A stretch of 33,532 bases of DNA from Tissierellales bacterium (GCA_028280805.1 JANQLB010000107.1:1-33532); one strand, 5' to 3'. Shown: positions 1 through 8,747, numbered from the stretch's first letter. The notes: generated by a model not told the origin, from the sequence alone. Numbers and translations: made by a program.

Positions 1-53
1 AGTAGATAGCCAAAATCTATGATTTTGTGCTAGTCACTTACACAGCGTGATGC

Positions 54-83
54 GTTCAGATGGAGTTAAAACTCCACCTGAAC
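54..83 (-). terminator. 13-bp stem hairpin 3' of the RNHCP gene
   Basis: Arms 54-66 and 71-83 pair over 13 positions around a TAAA loop. The one imperfect pair (60/77) is A-C in a plus-strand transcript but a U-G wobble in a minus-strand one, so the hairpin is best formed in the transcript that leaves the RNHCP gene. There is no run of U after the stem, so it is not a classic intrinsic terminator. It could instead be a 3'-end stabiliser or the subterminal hairpin of an IS200/IS605-type element. Confidence 0.5.
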
Positions 84-94
84 TGAGTCTTACT

Positions 95-409
95 TTATAA
101 CACCTTTAGCTTTAATATTATATTTATATTATCTGGCTGTTTTATATCTTCCGCAATTATATTTACTTTTACTTCTCCACATTTTACACATTTATGAACT
201 ATTTGCATACCTTTTTTTGAGTGATATTTAATTCCAATCGGTCTTAATAGACCCTGGCACATATTGTTTCTATCTCCAGATATTATGTCCATATGCTTTG
301 AATATAGGCAAAATGGACAATGGTTACGATAACTTCCATTACTTAAAGGAAGCACTATTTTACTACAATTCTCACAAACGAATCCTGTATTTTCTTTTTT
401 TCTACTCAT
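95..409 (-). CDS. RNHCP domain zinc-ribbon protein
   Basis: This 104-residue protein carries the motif that names the RNHCP family: Arg28-Asn-His-Cys-Pro-Phe-Cys34. Further cysteine pairs lie at Cys12/Cys15 and Cys74/Cys77, with a single Cys51, which suggests two zinc-binding knuckles. The length is usual for the family. The biochemical role is not established; nucleic-acid binding is only an inference from the zinc-ribbon look. The ATG follows a GGAGG ribosome binding site at normal spacing. The gene stands alone between a hairpin at 54-83 and the structured element at 410-704, so its leader lies inside or just after that element. The family call is firm and the function is unknown. Confidence 0.85.
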   Translation of the reverse strand: MSRKKENTGFVCENCSKIVLPLSNGSYRNHCPFCLYSKHMDIISGDRNNMCQGLLRPIGIKYHSKKGMQIVHKCVKCGEVKVNIIAEDIKQPDNINIILKLKVL

Positions 410-704
410 ACCCTTTCCTCCGCGACTTAGTATTTTACTAAATCAAGGAGTATGGGTTCCGTATTATCTTCCTTAATGGTACTAGGCTTAATAAGAGTAG
501 TGACAAATTCACCGCCATTCCTTTAGGGTTAGCGATTACTTCCAATTCCGACTTCATTAAGGCTTATTTCATCCTTAAATCCGAACCAAGACTAATTTTA
601 AAATTTTGTATCAGCCACTGTAAGACGGGTTCTCTAAAATAATCCCACCTTCCATTGGTAAGTGTATCTCTAATTTCACTAGCTTTGGCTTCGCCCCCAC
701 TTAA
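410..704 (-). ncRNA. Candidate structured RNA element, HEARO/omega-RNA-like or 16S-like
   Basis: This stretch looks richer in G+C than its surroundings and has no convincing reading frame. It contains competing stems: 555-562 (CATTAAGG) can pair with 471-478 (CCTTAATG) or, in part, with 573-578 (CCTTAA). On the minus strand 532-590 aligns without gaps to the 16S rRNA region around E. coli 1285-1345 as remembered: TTCGGATT, then a hairpin whose stem bases differ but still pair, then ATGAAGTCGGA and AGTAATCGC. A HEARO-type RNA (the omega-RNA of IscB elements) or a TnpB right-end RNA would also fit a compact RNA next to a small ORF, but no iscB or tnpB is present. The identity is uncertain. Confidence 0.4.
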
Positions 705-1609
705 GTATGAGTAGTAGGTATAACCTTTTTTCTTTTAATTTTTAAATTTACCACTGTAACTGAAATCACGATAAGCATACCTCCAAGTGCTTTATTAAGA
801 GTAATTTCTTCATTTAATATGAAAAATGCTGCAATTAATGTTACTAAAGGAAGAGCATTTAAATATATTGACGACACTGCTATACCTAGATGCTTAATTG
901 CATATACATAAGTTACATAACCAATTGCTGAACAGAATATTCCTAAATACAGCACATTTAATATTATATTTCCTGTTACTTCTGACCACTTAACAGTTTC
1001 AAAGAAAATAAAAGGAATAAATAAGATTGTACCAAATAATGTCTGATAATAAACTATAACTAACTGAGAATACTTTCTAGACAAAGGTTTGGTAACTAAT
1101 GAGTAAATAACCCAAGAAATTACTGCACCAAACATCATTATATACCCTACGCCTTTACCGGAGTTTATCAAACTATTTATATCTCCCCCTACAACAAGAT
1201 ATACACCAATAAATGATAAAATAATACTAATTATTTTTAATCCAGTCATCTTTACTTTAAATATAATAGATTCTGAAATTAAACTGAATATTGGTATTGT
1301 AGCTATTATAAGAGATGCAGTAGAGGCATCTAAAAGCATTATTCCATTATTCTCAAATATAAAATACAACGTAACTCCAAGAAATCCTGCAACTGCAAAT
1401 AAAGATATATCCTTTTTTTTCATCCTTACTTCTTTTTCTTTTATTCTCTTAATAAAAAACAAAAGAACTGATGCAATTACAAACCTATAAAATCCTAAAG
1501 TTATAGGAGGAATAGTCTCAACAACTATCTCAATACTTAAGAAAGATATTCCCCATATTATTACTGTAAATATCAATACAACTATAGGTAAAGTATTCTT
1601 ATCTGCCAT
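701..1609 (-). CDS. DMT-family (EamA) transporter
   Basis: This 302-residue protein is almost entirely hydrophobic, with about ten membrane helices arranged as two EamA repeats (about residues 8-138 and 150-288). That is the usual size and form of drug/metabolite exporters such as RhaT or YdcZ relatives. A short basic tail (residues 291-297) follows the last helix. The substrate cannot be read from sequence. The ATG is preceded by AAAAAGGGG. It starts 20 nt after the transketolase stop codon on the same strand, so the two are probably co-transcribed, although no functional link is obvious. The last codons run into the edge of the 410-704 element. Confidence 0.88.
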   Translation of the reverse strand: MADKNTLPIVVLIFTVIIWGISFLSIEIVVETIPPITLGFYRFVIASVLLFFIKRIKEKEVRMKKKDISLFAVAGFLGVTLYFIFENNGIMLLDASTASLIIATIPIFSLISESIIFKVKMTGLKIISIILSFIGVYLVVGGDINSLINSGKGVGYIMMFGAVISWVIYSLVTKPLSRKYSQLVIVYYQTLFGTILFIPFIFFETVKWSEVTGNIILNVLYLGIFCSAIGYVTYVYAIKHLGIAVSSIYLNALPLVTLIAAFFILNEEITLNKALGGMLIVISVTVVNLKIKRKKVIPTTHT

Positions 1610-1629
1610 ATTTATTCCCCTTTTTATGT

Positions 1630-3615
1630 TTAAATAAGATTTTTAACCTCTTTAACTATATTTTCAACACTAAAACCATATTTTTTCATTAATACAGCTC
1701 CCGGTGCAGATGCTCCAAAAGTGTCAATTCCTATAGCTTTACCTTGACATCCTACATACTTAATCCATCCTAAAGTTGATCCTGCTTCACAAGATAATCT
1801 CTTAGTAACTTGAGGAGGTAATACTTCATTTTTATACTCATCAGACTGCTCATCAAAAAGCTCCCAAGATAACAGACTTACAACCCTTGTATCTATACCG
1901 TCTTCTTTAAGTTTATTATGGGCCTCAACTAAAAGCGAAACTTCTGACCCGGTTCCTATTAGTATTACATCCGGTAATTCTTTATCTTCTTTAATTAATA
2001 TATATCCACCTTTATGAGCATCTTTGTTAACTTCTTTTAAGACTGGTAATTTTTGTCTGCTTAATATAAGTGCCGAAGGTCTATCATTTTGATTTAGAGC
2101 CTCAATCCATGCAGCTGTTGTTTCATTTGCATCAGCAGGTCTAAAAATATTTATATTAGGTATAGACCTTAAAGAAACTAGATGTTCTATAGGCTGATGG
2201 GTAGGTCCATCTTCTCCTATTCCAATACTATCATGAGTAAATACATATACTACTGGTTGACTCATAAGAGCAGATAATCTAATTGCCGGCAGCATATAAT
2301 TAGAAAATACTAAAAATGTTGATCCAAAAACCCTTAGTCCTCCATGTAGTGACATACCGTTTAAAATAGCTCCCATTGCATGTTCTCTTACTCCAAACTT
2401 TATATTGTTCCCCTTTGGATTTTCAGCACTGAAATCCCCTTTTTCTTTTAAGTATGTCTCTGTGGAAGTCCCTACATCTGCTGATCCTCCCATGAAATTC
2501 GGAAGATATTTAGCTATTACATTCATAACCTTTCCGCTAGAACTTCTAGTTGCAATACTTTCTTCTTTTACATTAAACAATTCTTTATCATTAATAAATT
2601 CATCAGCAATGGTATTACTATGCCATATCTCCCATTTTTCTGCCTTGTCTGGATATTTCTTTTTATACTCGTTAAATTTTTGTTCCCATTGTACTCTTTG
2701 TTCTTCCTTTTGGTATATGATTTTAGCTAATAAATCTCTAACGTCATCAGGAACATAAAAATCGGGATAAGAATCCCATACGAGATTTTTTTTCGTTAAA
2801 GTTATTTCTTCTTTACCTAATGGTGATCCATGTGAACTAGATTTTCCTGCTTTGTTAGGACTTCCATAGCCTATAGTTGTAGAAACTTTTATAAGAGTTG
2901 GTTTGTTAGTGTTATATTTTGCTTCTTTAATTGCTTTCTCAATCTCTGTAATACTGTTTCCATCTTTAACGGTAATTACTTCCCATCCATACGCTTCAAA
3001 TCTTTTAGAAACATCTTCAGTAAATGCCAAATCAGTTGAACCTTCTATAGTTATCTGGTTATCATCATATAGTACAATTAGCTTACCTAGTTGAAGATGA
3101 CCGGCTAATGATGCAGCTTCTGATGAAATTCCCTCCATCATATCTCCATCTCCTACAATAACATAAGTAAAATGGTCAACTATATTAAAGTCATCAGTGT
3201 TAAACTCCGCCGCTAATCTTTTTTCAGCTAATGCCATACCAACTGCTGTTGAAATTCCTTGCCCTAATGGTCCTGTAGTAGTTTCTACTCCCACAGTATG
3301 ACCATACTCAGGATGTCCTGGTGTTTTGCTTCCCAGCTGTCGGAAATTTTTTATCTCTTCCATACTTAAATCATATCCAAACAGATGAAGTAAGGAGTAC
3401 AAAAGCATAGAACCATGACCTGCTGATAATACAAATCTATCTCTATCAAACCAGTTAGGTTTTTCTGCACTTCCTTTTAAAAACCTGCTCCAAAGAGTAT
3501 ATGCCATAGGAGCCGCTCCCATTGGCATGCCAGGATGACCAGAATTAGCTTTTTCTACAGCATCAACAGATAAATTTCTTATTGTGTTTACAGCCTTTAA
3601 CTCAATCTTTTCCAA
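1630..3615 (-). CDS. tkt: Transketolase
   Basis: This is a full-length, thiamine-diphosphate-dependent transketolase of 661 residues. It moves two-carbon units between sugar phosphates in the non-oxidative pentose phosphate pathway. The N-terminal domain has SGHPGMPMG (25-33), the conserved HG of the active site and the ThDP/metal motif GDGDMMEG (155-162) ending near Asn186. The central pyrimidine-binding domain has FGVREHAMG with the catalytic glutamate. A C-terminal transketolase domain follows. An upstream ATG at 3648 is in frame, but GGAGGTG (3621-3627) sits just before a TTG at 3613-3615, giving the usual N-terminus ([14 protein letters not shown]). The TTG start is therefore preferred. 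The gene leads a two-gene operon with the DMT exporter. Confidence 0.96.
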   Translation of the reverse strand: MEKIELKAVNTIRNLSVDAVEKANSGHPGMPMGAAPMAYTLWSRFLKGSAEKPNWFDRDRFVLSAGHGSMLLYSLLHLFGYDLSMEEIKNFRQLGSKTPGHPEYGHTVGVETTTGPLGQGISTAVGMALAEKRLAAEFNTDDFNIVDHFTYVIVGDGDMMEGISSEAASLAGHLQLGKLIVLYDDNQITIEGSTDLAFTEDVSKRFEAYGWEVITVKDGNSITEIEKAIKEAKYNTNKPTLIKVSTTIGYGSPNKAGKSSSHGSPLGKEEITLTKKNLVWDSYPDFYVPDDVRDLLAKIIYQKEEQRVQWEQKFNEYKKKYPDKAEKWEIWHSNTIADEFINDKELFNVKEESIATRSSSGKVMNVIAKYLPNFMGGSADVGTSTETYLKEKGDFSAENPKGNNIKFGVREHAMGAILNGMSLHGGLRVFGSTFLVFSNYMLPAIRLSALMSQPVVYVFTHDSIGIGEDGPTHQPIEHLVSLRSIPNINIFRPADANETTAAWIEALNQNDRPSALILSRQKLPVLKEVNKDAHKGGYILIKEDKELPDVILIGTGSEVSLLVEAHNKLKEDGIDTRVVSLLSWELFDEQSDEYKNEVLPPQVTKRLSCEAGSTLGWIKYVGCQGKAIGIDTFGASAPGAVLMKKYGFSVENIVKEVKNLI

Positions 3616-3989
3616 AAAAACACCTCCAGTTAGTTTTCTTAATATCAAATAATTAATGCTATCTAAGTAAAATGTTGACTATTTCTAAGTCTATTCTTCC
3701 CTTAAGAGTTTAAATAATTATTAAAAGATGAAATTTATTGTAGTAAATATTTAATATATATTTCGTTTGATAATCTCTTAAGAGTAGCAATATTATATTA
3801 CCATAATCTAATAAGATTTTCTATGACATTAAGATAAATTATTCTTACTTTTAATAATCTATTATCATCTCATAAAAGATAAAAGTATAGTAAAATATAT
3901 ATTTAAAAAATTTAATATGAAAATATAATGAATATTGATATAATACTTAGTATGTATAAAAGATTTTAAGATTATGAGGATGTGAAAAA
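3616..3989. other. Divergent intergenic region, tkt / MATE
   Basis: This 374-bp, very AT-rich interval holds the promoters of two divergent operons. A TATAAT at 3939-3944 lies about 46 bp before the MATE start, but no good -35 stands 16-18 bp upstream of it. The sequence CTTAAGAGT occurs twice in the same direction, at 3701-3709 and 3777-3785; the second copy lies in the 10-bp palindrome CTCTTAAGAG (3775-3784). No gene or known riboswitch is seen. Confidence 0.6.
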
Positions 3990-5351
3990 ATGCAGCAAGT
4001 TAATAAACTTAGAAAAGATATAGATTTAAAATTAGTTAAAACAATTCTACTTTTAGCATGGCCTGTTATAGCTGAGATGAGTCTTCATACTTTAGTAGGT
4101 ATTTCTGATACTATTATGATAGGAAATTGGATTAATAAGGAAGCTCTTGCAGCCGTTGGTTTCGCAAATCAGATAATTTTTCCTTTGACCTTCATTTTTG
4201 GTTCTTTTAACACTGGTGCTACAGCTATGATAGCTAGATACACTGGTGAAAAAAGCTTTGATAAGGTTCAAAGAGTTCTAGCTCAAAATCTTTTTCTAAA
4301 TATCTTGTTAGGGTTAATTATAACTATTACAATCTTAATATTTGGAGAAAATTTGTTAATGATATTTGACACAACACATGAAGTAAGAGCAAATGCATTA
4401 TCGTATTTGAAAATAGTATCAATTGCGCAGGTGTCAATGTTCATAAATTTCTCTTTGACAGCTGCCTTTAGAGGTGTTGGAGATACTAAACTTTCAATGA
4501 AAATTAATGGATTTATAAATATCTTAAATATAGTTGGTAACTTCTTGTTAATAACCGGACCATGGTTTTTTCCGGCAATAGGCATAGAAGGAGCAGCTAT
4601 AGCAACAGCTGCTTCCAGGTTTATTGGCTCAATTATATTTATTTTTATAGCTTTAAAAGGACATAGAAAACTGCATTTACAGCTTAATTTAATGAAATTG
4701 ACAAAGAATGTTTTTAAAAAACTGTTTGAGCTGAGTTCTGCTGCTGCAATAGAGCAGATATTTATGCAGCTTTCCTTTACTATAGGAGTTATCTTTATAT
4801 CTTATCTATCTGTTACCAGCGAAGCAGCTTTTCAAGTTCTATTAAGAATTGAGTCAATATCTTTTATGCCGGCAATCGGCTTAGGAATTGCTGCATCTAC
4901 TTTAGTAGGTCAAGCTTTAGGCGAAAAGAATATTGATAAAGCTGTAAAAATAGGCTACACTACTTTAGGCATAGGTATAGTATATGGTTTATTAATGGGT
5001 GGAATATTTGCTTTATTCCCAAAAAGTCTGCTCTCAATCTTTACAAATGACAAATCTGTAGTAGATATATCTATAACTACTCTAATGTTAGCGGCATTTA
5101 ATCAATGGATTCTTTCATCCGTAATTATATTGTCCGGAGCTTTGAGAGGTGCAGGGGATACTAAAGCAGTTATGTATATAACAATTATAAGATTATGGTT
5201 GTTCCAGCTTCCTTTTAGCTACCTTTTTATTTTAGTTTTAGATTTAGGAATTATGGGATTCTGGTTATCCGAAATTCTAGCGTTCTTTATATTTGTAATA
5301 GTATACTTATTTAGATTTAAGAATAAAAAATGGACTAAGATAAAAATATAA
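3990..5351 (+). CDS. MATE-family multidrug exporter (first copy)
   Basis: A 453-residue integral membrane protein with about twelve helices in two MatE repeats, the normal length and fold of Na+- or H+-coupled multidrug and toxin extrusion pumps. The family's repeated signature is seen twice: AAFRGVGDTK in the first half and ALRGAGDTK in the second. The start is an ATG behind GAGG at suitable spacing. The next gene begins 22 nt after its stop codon and is likely co-transcribed. A second MATE gene lies at 19472-20905 on the other strand. Both share the family motifs but differ in length and at the N-terminus, so they are paralogues and not a recent duplication. The substrate is unknown. Confidence 0.93.
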   Translation: MQQVNKLRKDIDLKLVKTILLLAWPVIAEMSLHTLVGISDTIMIGNWINKEALAAVGFANQIIFPLTFIFGSFNTGATAMIARYTGEKSFDKVQRVLAQNLFLNILLGLIITITILIFGENLLMIFDTTHEVRANALSYLKIVSIAQVSMFINFSLTAAFRGVGDTKLSMKINGFINILNIVGNFLLITGPWFFPAIGIEGAAIATAASRFIGSIIFIFIALKGHRKLHLQLNLMKLTKNVFKKLFELSSAAAIEQIFMQLSFTIGVIFISYLSVTSEAAFQVLLRIESISFMPAIGLGIAASTLVGQALGEKNIDKAVKIGYTTLGIGIVYGLLMGGIFALFPKSLLSIFTNDKSVVDISITTLMLAAFNQWILSSVIILSGALRGAGDTKAVMYITIIRLWLFQLPFSYLFILVLDLGIMGFWLSEILAFFIFVIVYLFRFKNKKWTKIKI

Positions 5352-5373
5352 ACATATTTTAAGGGTGATTGAT

Positions 5374-6039
5374 ATGAGAAAACACATTAAAAAAGTTTTT
5401 ATTTTCTGTTTAATATTATTGGTTTTAGGAGTCATTTCATCTTTTCTTATAAACTATAGGATACAAACTTTTACAAGAGAATATATATTATCTCTTGATG
5501 AAGTACCTGAAAGTCAAGCTGCGTTAGTGCTTGGAGCTTTAGTATATGAAAATGGAAATGTCTCACCAATCCTTGCAGATAGATTAGACGTTGGTATTGA
5601 ACTTTATAATAAAAAGACTGTTGATAAACTTTTACTAAGTGGTGACCATGGGCAAAAAGAGTATGATGAAGTTAATGCCATGAAAAACTATGTACTTCTC
5701 TATGATATTGATGATAAAGATATATTCTTAGACCACGCTGGATTTAATACTTATCAAAGTATGTATAGAGCTAAAGAAGTATTTGAAGCGGACAAACTTA
5801 TTATTGTAACTCAAAGCTTTCATCTGCCCAGAGCAGTCTATATTGCACGGAAACTTGGAATAGATGCCTATGGTGTAGCATCTGACAAACATTATTATCC
5901 TAAAATTAATCAATATAAGCAAAGAGAATTCTTAGCAAGATGTAAAGATTTTATATTAGTTAACTTCTTAAAGCCAAAGCCTAAATACCTTGGTGAGGTA
6001 ATTGATTTAACAGGAAACGGACAGGTTACGTTTGATTAG
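5374..6039 (+). CDS. SanA/YdcF-like (DUF218) membrane-anchored protein
   Basis: This 221-residue protein has one N-terminal membrane helix (about 5-27) and then a DUF218 domain. Visible hallmarks are ALVLGA at the first strand, ADRLDVGIELY, LLLSGDHG, the acidic turn before YEDV-like DEVNAMKNY, and TQSFHLPRAVYIARKLG near the end. Relatives include SanA, linked to envelope barrier function and vancomycin exclusion in enterobacteria; the biochemical activity is not settled. An in-frame GTG at 5365 is part of the AAGGGTG ribosome binding site, so the ATG at 5374 is taken as the start. It forms an operon with the MATE gene. Confidence 0.85.
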   Translation: MRKHIKKVFIFCLILLVLGVISSFLINYRIQTFTREYILSLDEVPESQAALVLGALVYENGNVSPILADRLDVGIELYNKKTVDKLLLSGDHGQKEYDEVNAMKNYVLLYDIDDKDIFLDHAGFNTYQSMYRAKEVFEADKLIIVTQSFHLPRAVYIARKLGIDAYGVASDKHYYPKINQYKQREFLARCKDFILVNFLKPKPKYLGEVIDLTGNGQVTFD

Positions 6040-6051
6040 GTAATCTGCCCG
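6018..6051. terminator. Hairpin between convergent genes
   Basis: CGG (6018-6020) plus CAGGTTAC (6022-6029) pairs with GTAATCTG (6040-6047) plus CCG (6049-6051), with one mismatch and a 10-nt loop. The stem spans the stop codon of the DUF218 gene and lies 19 bp from the end of the convergent regulator gene. The following sequence is AT-rich but has no clean U tract, so it is a probable rather than proven terminator. Confidence 0.45.
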
Positions 6052-6069
6052 CTTATATTATTATAATTC

Positions 6070-6813
6070 TTATTTTATTAGTATGTCTTCAAGTTCTTTA
6101 TATTTATCATGGGTTATTAAAGCATCTATTTTTGTATTTTTAAATTTTATTATATACGTCCACCTGCCATAAGGCTCAATTTTACTAATCTTTGATATGT
6201 TTATAATATATGATCTATGACTTCTAAAGAAAGATTTATTATCTAATCTACCTTCTAAATTTCCAAGACTTTCAGAAGTTTCATATCTTCCATCAGTTGT
6301 ATATATTACAGTATTACGGTTTTCTCTTTGAATAAGAATAATGCTTTCCATATCTACAAAACTTTTTCCTTCTTTACTTTTTAAGATTAATTTTTTAAAC
6401 TCTAGCTTACCTTTATTGTTTTGAAAAATAATTTCGGAATCTTCTTTGTCTTTAGTATCTTTTATTTTTCTAAGAGTTTTATAAATTCTATCTATTTTAA
6501 AGGGCTTTATTAAATAGTCAAAAGCATATACTTCAAATGCTTCGGGCATATATTCTTGATGTGCCGTAGCAAAAACAATCACTGACTTTGGATTAATTTC
6601 TACAATTTTTTTAGCACACTCTACTCCATCTATTTTAGGCATTTGAATATCTAAAAATATTACATCCGGACTTTTGTCTTCTACAATTTTTAATGTGGTC
6701 TCTCCATCCTCAGCTTCCCCTAATAATTGAAATCCATCAAATTTATCTATAATTTTCTTAATTATTAACCTCATAGCACTATCATCATCTGCTATTAATA
6801 CGGTAAGAGCCAA
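6070..6813 (-). CDS. LytTR-family response regulator
   Basis: A 247-residue response regulator. The receiver domain (about 3-120) has the acidic pair Asp10/Asp11, the phospho-acceptor Asp55 in FLDIQMP, and KPF near residue 105. A LytTR DNA-binding domain covers about 137-245, with FFRSHRSYIINISKI typical of the family. Such proteins pair with SpoOB/AgrC/NatK-type kinases, and one lies two genes upstream. A TTG at 6820-6822 abuts AAAGGAG with no spacing, so the TTG at 6811-6813 (9 nt from GGAG) is the better start. It follows the NfeD-like gene by 33 nt and is probably co-transcribed with it. Target promoters are not evident. Confidence 0.9.
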   Translation of the reverse strand: MALTVLIADDDSAMRLIIKKIIDKFDGFQLLGEAEDGETTLKIVEDKSPDVIFLDIQMPKIDGVECAKKIVEINPKSVIVFATAHQEYMPEAFEVYAFDYLIKPFKIDRIYKTLRKIKDTKDKEDSEIIFQNNKGKLEFKKLILKSKEGKSFVDMESIILIQRENRNTVIYTTDGRYETSESLGNLEGRLDNKSFFRSHRSYIINISKISKIEPYGRWTYIIKFKNTKIDALITHDKYKELEDILIK

Positions 6814-6846
6814 TGAAATCAACTCCTTTACTTGATGACTTTAATT

Positions 6847-7365
6847 TTAATTTTCTTCACTTACTTCTCTTACAATCAGTCGCCTGCTCTGAATTTTTAT
6901 TACCTTAACTTTTTTACCTTTAGGTATAAACTCACCTTCAGCTATAGAATCCAATTTTACTCCATCAAAATCAACAGACCCGGCAGGTCTTAGCATTGTA
7001 ATAGTAGTACCTTCTTTGTCTAAAAAATAATCCATATCTTCTACACCTGCACCTATATATCCTTCTTCTCTGCTCATAGACGTTGATAAAATTACACCCT
7101 TAGCTAAACCACCCTTATTAGCAGATCTTAAGATTATTGTCAAAATAGCACCAAGTATCAATAGTATGAACACTACTAGAACAAATGCTTCCATCATAGT
7201 ATTAACCGTTAACATTATTCCAACTATTAAGAGTATAGTACCTAGCACTCCTGAAACTCCAAAACCGGGGAAGAACATTTCAAGAACTATAAGCCCAAAA
7301 CCTAAAATAAAGCAAATTATAGAGATTATATCTAAGTTACTTACTATAGTAGTTATAATATCCAT
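6847..7365 (-). CDS. NfeD-like membrane protein with OB domain
   Basis: This 172-residue protein has three to four close membrane helices in residues 10-82 (including MFFPGFGVSGVLG), a short linker, then a soluble OB-fold domain (about 100-168). That domain carries the family pattern GTTITMLRPAGSVDFDG ... GEFIPKGKKVKVIKI. NfeD proteins usually partner SPFH/flotillin proteins (FloA, QmcA) in membrane microdomains. Here no SPFH gene is adjacent; instead the gene lies between a histidine kinase and its likely regulator. AGGAGAG precedes the ATG. The family call is firm. A link to the sensor system is an inference from position. Confidence 0.88.
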   Translation of the reverse strand: MDIITTIVSNLDIISIICFILGFGLIVLEMFFPGFGVSGVLGTILLIVGIMLTVNTMMEAFVLVVFILLILGAILTIILRSANKGGLAKGVILSTSMSREEGYIGAGVEDMDYFLDKEGTTITMLRPAGSVDFDGVKLDSIAEGEFIPKGKKVKVIKIQSRRLIVREVSEEN

Positions 7366-7493
7366 AAATATCTCTCCTCTCTAATGTTTATACTTATATA
7401 CCCTAATATAATACTATATAAAACACTATTAAATATCTAATCTATAAACTATACATAAATTAATTTTAAATGTCTTTATAATAGTTCTATTAT

Positions 7494-8360
7494 TTAATAA
7501 GGAACTCTTATAGTGAATGTCTTTTTATTATCATTTATACTTAAACTTACCTTGCCTTGATAATTTGAAATTATTTCTTTCACTATTGCCAGACCCATCC
7601 CTTCTCCTTTAGTCCCTTTAGTCGTAAATCCAGCTTCAAAGATTTTTTGTTCGATAGCAGGAGATATTATTACTCCATTATCTATAACTTTAAATATATA
7701 TCCAAGGACATCTGCACTAATTTCTATTGTTAAATGCTTTTCATCATTAAACTCTAAAGCATCTATAGCATTATCTATAAGATTACCAAGAACTCTACAC
7801 ATTTCCCACGAGGGGATTTTTAAACTTTCAAGCTTAGTTGATATCCTTAATTCTACGTTTATGTCTTTATTCTCACATTCTTGTAATTTAGCTTGAAGTA
7901 AAGCGTTTATTGCTACATTAGATGTCTTTAATGTCTTACTAACCTTATTTATATCATGGTATACACGCTTAAAATAATCTTTTAATTCACCATATTCCTC
8001 CATCTCTATTAAGCTGTTTAAAACCTGTAAATGATTTAAGAAGTCATGTCTTTGTCCAAGTAAGGTTTTATTTAATTTCTCTATTTCACGTATAGTTTTT
8101 AACTGCATATAATACTTTGCTCTAATATTAGTGAGTAAATATATATCTTTTATAGACATAATACTATTTAAAATAACTATACCTAAAACTACGTATAGTA
8201 TCATTCTTACGCTGCCAGCGATCTCAAAGTTATATTCGTTTATAAGAGCATATCCATATATTATTATTGCTAATAACGTCAATATCTGAATTGAATTTAT
8301 AATTATAATTGCAGTAACAGTTTTAGAAGTATTAATCTGTTCTCTTGTTCTTTTTATCAT
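7494..8360 (-). CDS. SpoOB-type (GHKL) sensor histidine kinase
   Basis: A 288-residue kinase with two N-terminal membrane helices (about 13-38 and 50-72) and almost no extracellular loop, so it probably senses within the membrane. The phospho-acceptor is His105 in QRHDFLNHLQVLNSL, the SpoOB-type box shared with CitA/DctS/NatK kinases. The ATPase domain shows NLIDNAIDAL (Asn193, Asn197), the DNG box and GTKGEGMGLAIV. The start ATG follows GGAG by 8 nt. Its natural partner is the LytTR regulator at 6070-6813, with the NfeD-like gene between them after a 128-bp gap. NatK/NatR of Bacillus controls an ABC-2 exporter, and an ABC-2 cluster lies just upstream here, but that cluster has its own NarL-type pair. 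Confidence 0.9.
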   Translation of the reverse strand: MIKRTREQINTSKTVTAIIIINSIQILTLLAIIIYGYALINEYNFEIAGSVRMILYVVLGIVILNSIMSIKDIYLLTNIRAKYYMQLKTIREIEKLNKTLLGQRHDFLNHLQVLNSLIEMEEYGELKDYFKRVYHDINKVSKTLKTSNVAINALLQAKLQECENKDINVELRISTKLESLKIPSWEMCRVLGNLIDNAIDALEFNDEKHLTIEISADVLGYIFKVIDNGVIISPAIEQKIFEAGFTTKGTKGEGMGLAIVKEIISNYQGKVSLSINDNKKTFTIRVPY

Positions 8361-8441
8361 AAGTCCAGCTCCTAATCACTTGTTATAGTTTTTTATCCTA
8401 TTATTATAATATTCAATACCTACTCACTAAATCCTTTTAAA

Positions 8442-8478
8442 CATAAACTAACTTTGATTTAAGTAAAGTCAGTTTATG
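8442..8478. repeat. Hairpin repeat, inverted copy of the ileS terminator
   Basis: Arms 8442-8455 and 8465-8478 form a 14-bp stem with one mismatch and a 9-nt loop. The plus strand here matches the minus strand of the ileS terminator (14207-14241) at 26 of 29 core positions, including seven of nine loop bases. No gene ends here on either strand within 200 bp, so it does not obviously terminate anything. Confidence 0.6.
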
Positions 8479-8682
8479 GATAAGTCTTATTGTATTTTTT
8501 TTAACTTTTTTCGTCAAATCTTTCAAGGATTATTTTTGTGCTTATAATCTTTTTCTATTGATGATACCCCTTCAATCTAAAGTAATATGTCAGCTACAAA
8601 GTTATATTGCTCTTATGTTTTCTATTATGCTCTTGTAACCTTTATACATTTGTACTTAAACATATGTTAGCTCAAACTAATC

Positions 8683-8747
8683 AAAAAAAATACCTCCAAG
8701 TAGATAATGTAATTTTTATTATTTACACTGTCTACTTTAGAAGTATT
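8683..8747 (-). terminator. Terminator of the ABC operon
   Basis: Downstream of the last permease gene the minus strand can fold a long stem: 8698-8712 with 8723-8737 (13 of 15 positions complementary), extended across an internal loop by AATAC (8689-8693) with GTATT (8743-8747). The stem runs straight into eight T residues on the minus strand (complement of 8683-8690), as in an intrinsic terminator. Confidence 0.7.

Noticed and set aside
417..510. Minus-strand frame ending in EPILLDLVKY, considered as a transposase C-terminus
   Set aside because: It is only about 30 codons with stops just upstream and lacks the RuvC or zinc-finger motifs of TnpB or IscB.
545..720. Minus-strand frame of about 50 codons in the structured element (includes LTNGRWDYFREP)
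   Set aside because: It has no start codon, shares bases with the DMT 3' end in another frame and shows no known motif. A structured RNA explains the stretch better.
2405..3094. Plus-strand frames inside the transketolase gene
   Set aside because: They are mirror frames of a strongly conserved gene, with no ribosome binding site or family motif.
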